7,278 bases of DNA from Gammaproteobacteria bacterium (GTDB lineage: Bacteria; Pseudomonadota; Gammaproteobacteria; JAPPPA01). The first letter of the stretch is position 1. The number at the start of each line of letters is the position of its first letter. The notes under the pieces are model-generated. The model did not search any database, was not told where the DNA came from, and worked only from the letters and a program-made list of their open reading frames with translations. The DNA is taken from positions 1-7,278 of the forward strand of contig JAPPPA010000306.1 in NCBI GenBank assembly GCA_028817755.1. The letters are read 5' to 3'. The position numbers and the translations under genes were made by a program. Below, piece by piece: positions 5,627-7,278 of this stretch.

Positions 5627-7278
5627 GTGCAAATGTTTGACGCCATTATTAAAAACGGACTTTATTTTGATGGCAGCCTGAATAAGGCCACCGTTAAGCA
5701 CATCGGTATTACTAACGGCGTTATCGCTAAAGTGAGCGACACACCGCTGGATGAAACCGGCTGCAACGATGTTATCGACGCCAGCAACCGCTGGGTTACA
5801 CCCGGCTTTATCGAACCGCATTCGCACTACGATGCCGAAGTCATTATTGCGCCCGAGCTAAAAGAATCTATTCGGCACGGCGTGACTACCGTTACCACCG
5901 GCATCTGCTCTATCAGCATGGTCAGCGCACCGGCTGATGACTGCTCAGACCTTTTTACCCGCGTAGAAGCCGTACCGCGTGACATCGTTTTGCCATTGGT
6001 ACGCGAACGCAAAAGCTGGAGCACCCCCGCTGAATTCCGCCGTTTTTACGAACAACACCCACTTGGCCCCAACCTAGCCGCCTTTATCGGGCATTCTGAT
6101 ATTCGCGCATCAGTCATGGGCTTAGAACGCTCCACCACCAAAGGCCTGCGCCCATCTGCTGAAGAAATGCAGCGCATGGAACAAACACTAGAAGACGCAC
6201 TCGACGCCGGTTTTCTTGGCATGAGCAGTATGACCACCAAAATCGACCGCGTTGACGGCGACCGCGCTTGGTCTCGCCCACTGCCTTCTACCTTTGCTAC
6301 CTGGAAAGAATACCGCGCCCTCAATCGCGTGCTGCGCCGTCGCGGCCGTATTCTGCAATCGGCTCCAGATGCCGTTGGCAAAATTAATATCGTCATGTTT
6401 TTCTGGGAGGCCATGAGCTGGTTCCGCAAACAGCTGAAAACCACCCTGCTCACCGTGATGGACCTAAAGTCCCAACCACGGCTTAACCGCCTTGGCCCCA
6501 TTGCAGGCTGGATGGCGAACAACGTATTAGCCGCTAACTTCCGCTGGCAGTTCCTACCCTCGCCGCTCATGGTGTATGCCGACGGCCTAGACTTCGGCCC
6601 CTTTCAAGAATTTACCGGCGGCGAAATTCTGTGGGACTTAAAAGAATTCAAATACGAAAAAATTAAAGACACCGCCTTCCGCAAACTCTTTAAAAAAGAC
6701 CTTAACGCCACCCTTACCAAAGGCGTGTGGGATCGCAATTTTGGCGACGCTTGGATTGTAGACTGCCCAGATAAAGACTTGCTCGGCAAAAACTTTGGCG
6801 AAATTGCCGCCGAGCAAAGTAAAGACCCAGCCGATGCGTTTTTAGACCTGATGGAGAAATACGAAACCAAACTCCGTTGGGGCGTCTACTACACCGCGCA
6901 CCGCGTACCCGTTATGCGTCGCCTTATTGCCAGCCCACAAGTGCATGTTGGCTTTGCCGACAGCGGTGCCCACCTACGCAACCTCGCCGCCTACAACTTC
7001 CCGATCCGTTTTCTTAAATACGTATTAGACGCCGAAGCCGAAGGCAAACCCTGCGTGAGTCGCGAACGCGCCATCAATCGCCTTACCGGCGAACTGGCCG
7101 ACTGGTACGGCATTGAAGCCGGGTATATCCGCGAGGGCGACCGCGCCGACGTTGTGATCTTTAACCCAGAAGGCATTGATGACGGCGTATGGAATATGCA
7201 AGAAGAATACTTCGAACCCTTCGACACCCACCGCATGGTTAACCGAAACGACAACGCCGTCGACGCCGTCTTTATCAG
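5627..7278 (+). CDS. Amidohydrolase, N-acyl-D-amino-acid deacylase (D-aminoacylase) family, 3' end outside window
   Basis: 550 codons are visible with no stop. Members hydrolyse amide or related bonds on a metal-bearing TIM barrel; many COG3653-type homologues are annotated only as D-aminoacylases. Numbering from the GTG: a small N-terminal beta domain (1-58) with FDAIIKNGLYFDG; the barrel opening VTPGFIEPHSHYDAE (57-71) with His65 and His67; GVTTVTTGICSIS (85-97), whose Cys94 matches the D-aminoacylase metal-ligand cysteine; DAGFLGMSSM (193-202); VGFADSGAHLRN (441-452), with Asp445 as catalytic aspartate; and GDRADVVIFNPEGI (504-517), the return to the beta domain. The usual Asp before the HxH motif is Glu63. 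No histidine occurs between residues 136 and 425, so the two barrel histidines of the classical enzyme are not evident. Start: GTG fits the ribosome binding site; ATG 5633 is the alternative. No signal peptide, so cytoplasmic. It is divergent from the transport and FadE genes; substrate unknown. Confidence 0.88.
   Translation, partial: MQMFDAIIKNGLYFDGSLNKATVKHIGITNGVIAKVSDTPLDETGCNDVIDASNRWVTPGFIEPHSHYDAEVIIAPELKESIRHGVTTVTTGICSISMVSAPADDCSDLFTRVEAVPRDIVLPLVRERKSWSTPAEFRRFYEQHPLGPNLAAFIGHSDIRASVMGLERSTTKGLRPSAEEMQRMEQTLEDALDAGFLGMSSMTTKIDRVDGDRAWSRPLPSTFATWKEYRALNRVLRRRGRILQSAPDAVGKINIVMFFWEAMSWFRKQLKTTLLTVMDLKSQPRLNRLGPIAGWMANNVLAANFRWQFLPSPLMVYADGLDFGPFQEFTGGEILWDLKEFKYEKIKDTAFRKLFKKDLNATLTKGVWDRNFGDAWIVDCPDKDLLGKNFGEIAAEQSKDPADAFLDLMEKYETKLRWGVYYTAHRVPVMRRLIASPQVHVGFADSGAHLRNLAAYNFPIRFLKYVLDAEAEGKPCVSRERAINRLTGELADWYGIEAGYIREGDRADVVIFNPEGIDDGVWNMQEEYFEPFDTHRMVNRNDNAVDAVFI

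Noticed and set aside
5623..5640. Five-codon frame MCANV overlapping the amidohydrolase start, as a leader peptide
   Set aside because: Its ATG is only 2 nt after AGGAG, too close for normal initiation, while the GTG at 5627 has proper spacing. Most likely a chance frame.
5543..5827. 94-codon minus-strand open frame crossing the intergenic region
   Set aside because: It would start inside the amidohydrolase and end in the divergent promoter region. The amidohydrolase frame there is well supported.
6046..6570. 174-codon minus-strand open frame
   Set aside because: It is antisense to the amidohydrolase. The translation is rich in Arg and Ser with no family signature, and there is no ribosome binding site I would trust.
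6604..7254. Several minus-strand open frames of 68-88 codons
   Set aside because: They overlap each other and the conserved FADSGAH and GDRADVVIF parts of the amidohydrolase; they are shadows of its codon bias.

Overview
The window looks like chromosomal DNA of a Gram-negative bacterium. A signal-peptide outer-membrane barrel ending in Phe, an inner-membrane RND permease and an E. coli-type FadE all point to Proteobacteria, and a gammaproteobacterium is the best guess. GC is moderate (roughly 50% by eye), coding density is high, and I see no mobile element, tRNA, rRNA or CRISPR. The genus cannot be read from the sequence.

There are two divergent transcription units around a 140-base intergenic region (about 5487-5626). 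Leftward (minus strand), in transcription order: a beta-barrel outer-membrane protein (5486-4239), a hairpin plus T-run that looks like an intrinsic terminator or attenuator (4233-4205), an acetoacetate-decarboxylase-fold protein (4186-3509), a FadE-type acyl-CoA dehydrogenase (3493-1244), and the N-terminal half of an RND/MMPL-type permease (1214 to beyond position 1). The last three genes are 15 and 29 bases apart and look like one operon. Rightward (plus strand): an amidohydrolase of the D-aminoacylase / N-acyl-D-amino-acid deacylase group (5627 to beyond 7278), cut off by the window edge.

Read together, the leftward genes supply an outer-membrane pore, an inner-membrane RND pump for hydrophobic compounds, one beta-oxidation-type dehydrogenase and one enzyme of the beta-keto-acid decarboxylase fold. 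This suggests uptake or export plus processing of an acyl or other lipophilic substrate, but the substrate is inference. The most notable points are: the terminator-like hairpin with almost no room for a new promoter behind it; the decarboxylase homologue that keeps the Schiff-base lysine but has Glu in place of the second lysine; the amidohydrolase with no histidine over almost 290 residues where the classical D-aminoacylase metal ligands lie; and an 8-bp inverted repeat that places the same GTGTAAAC box in front of both divergent genes.
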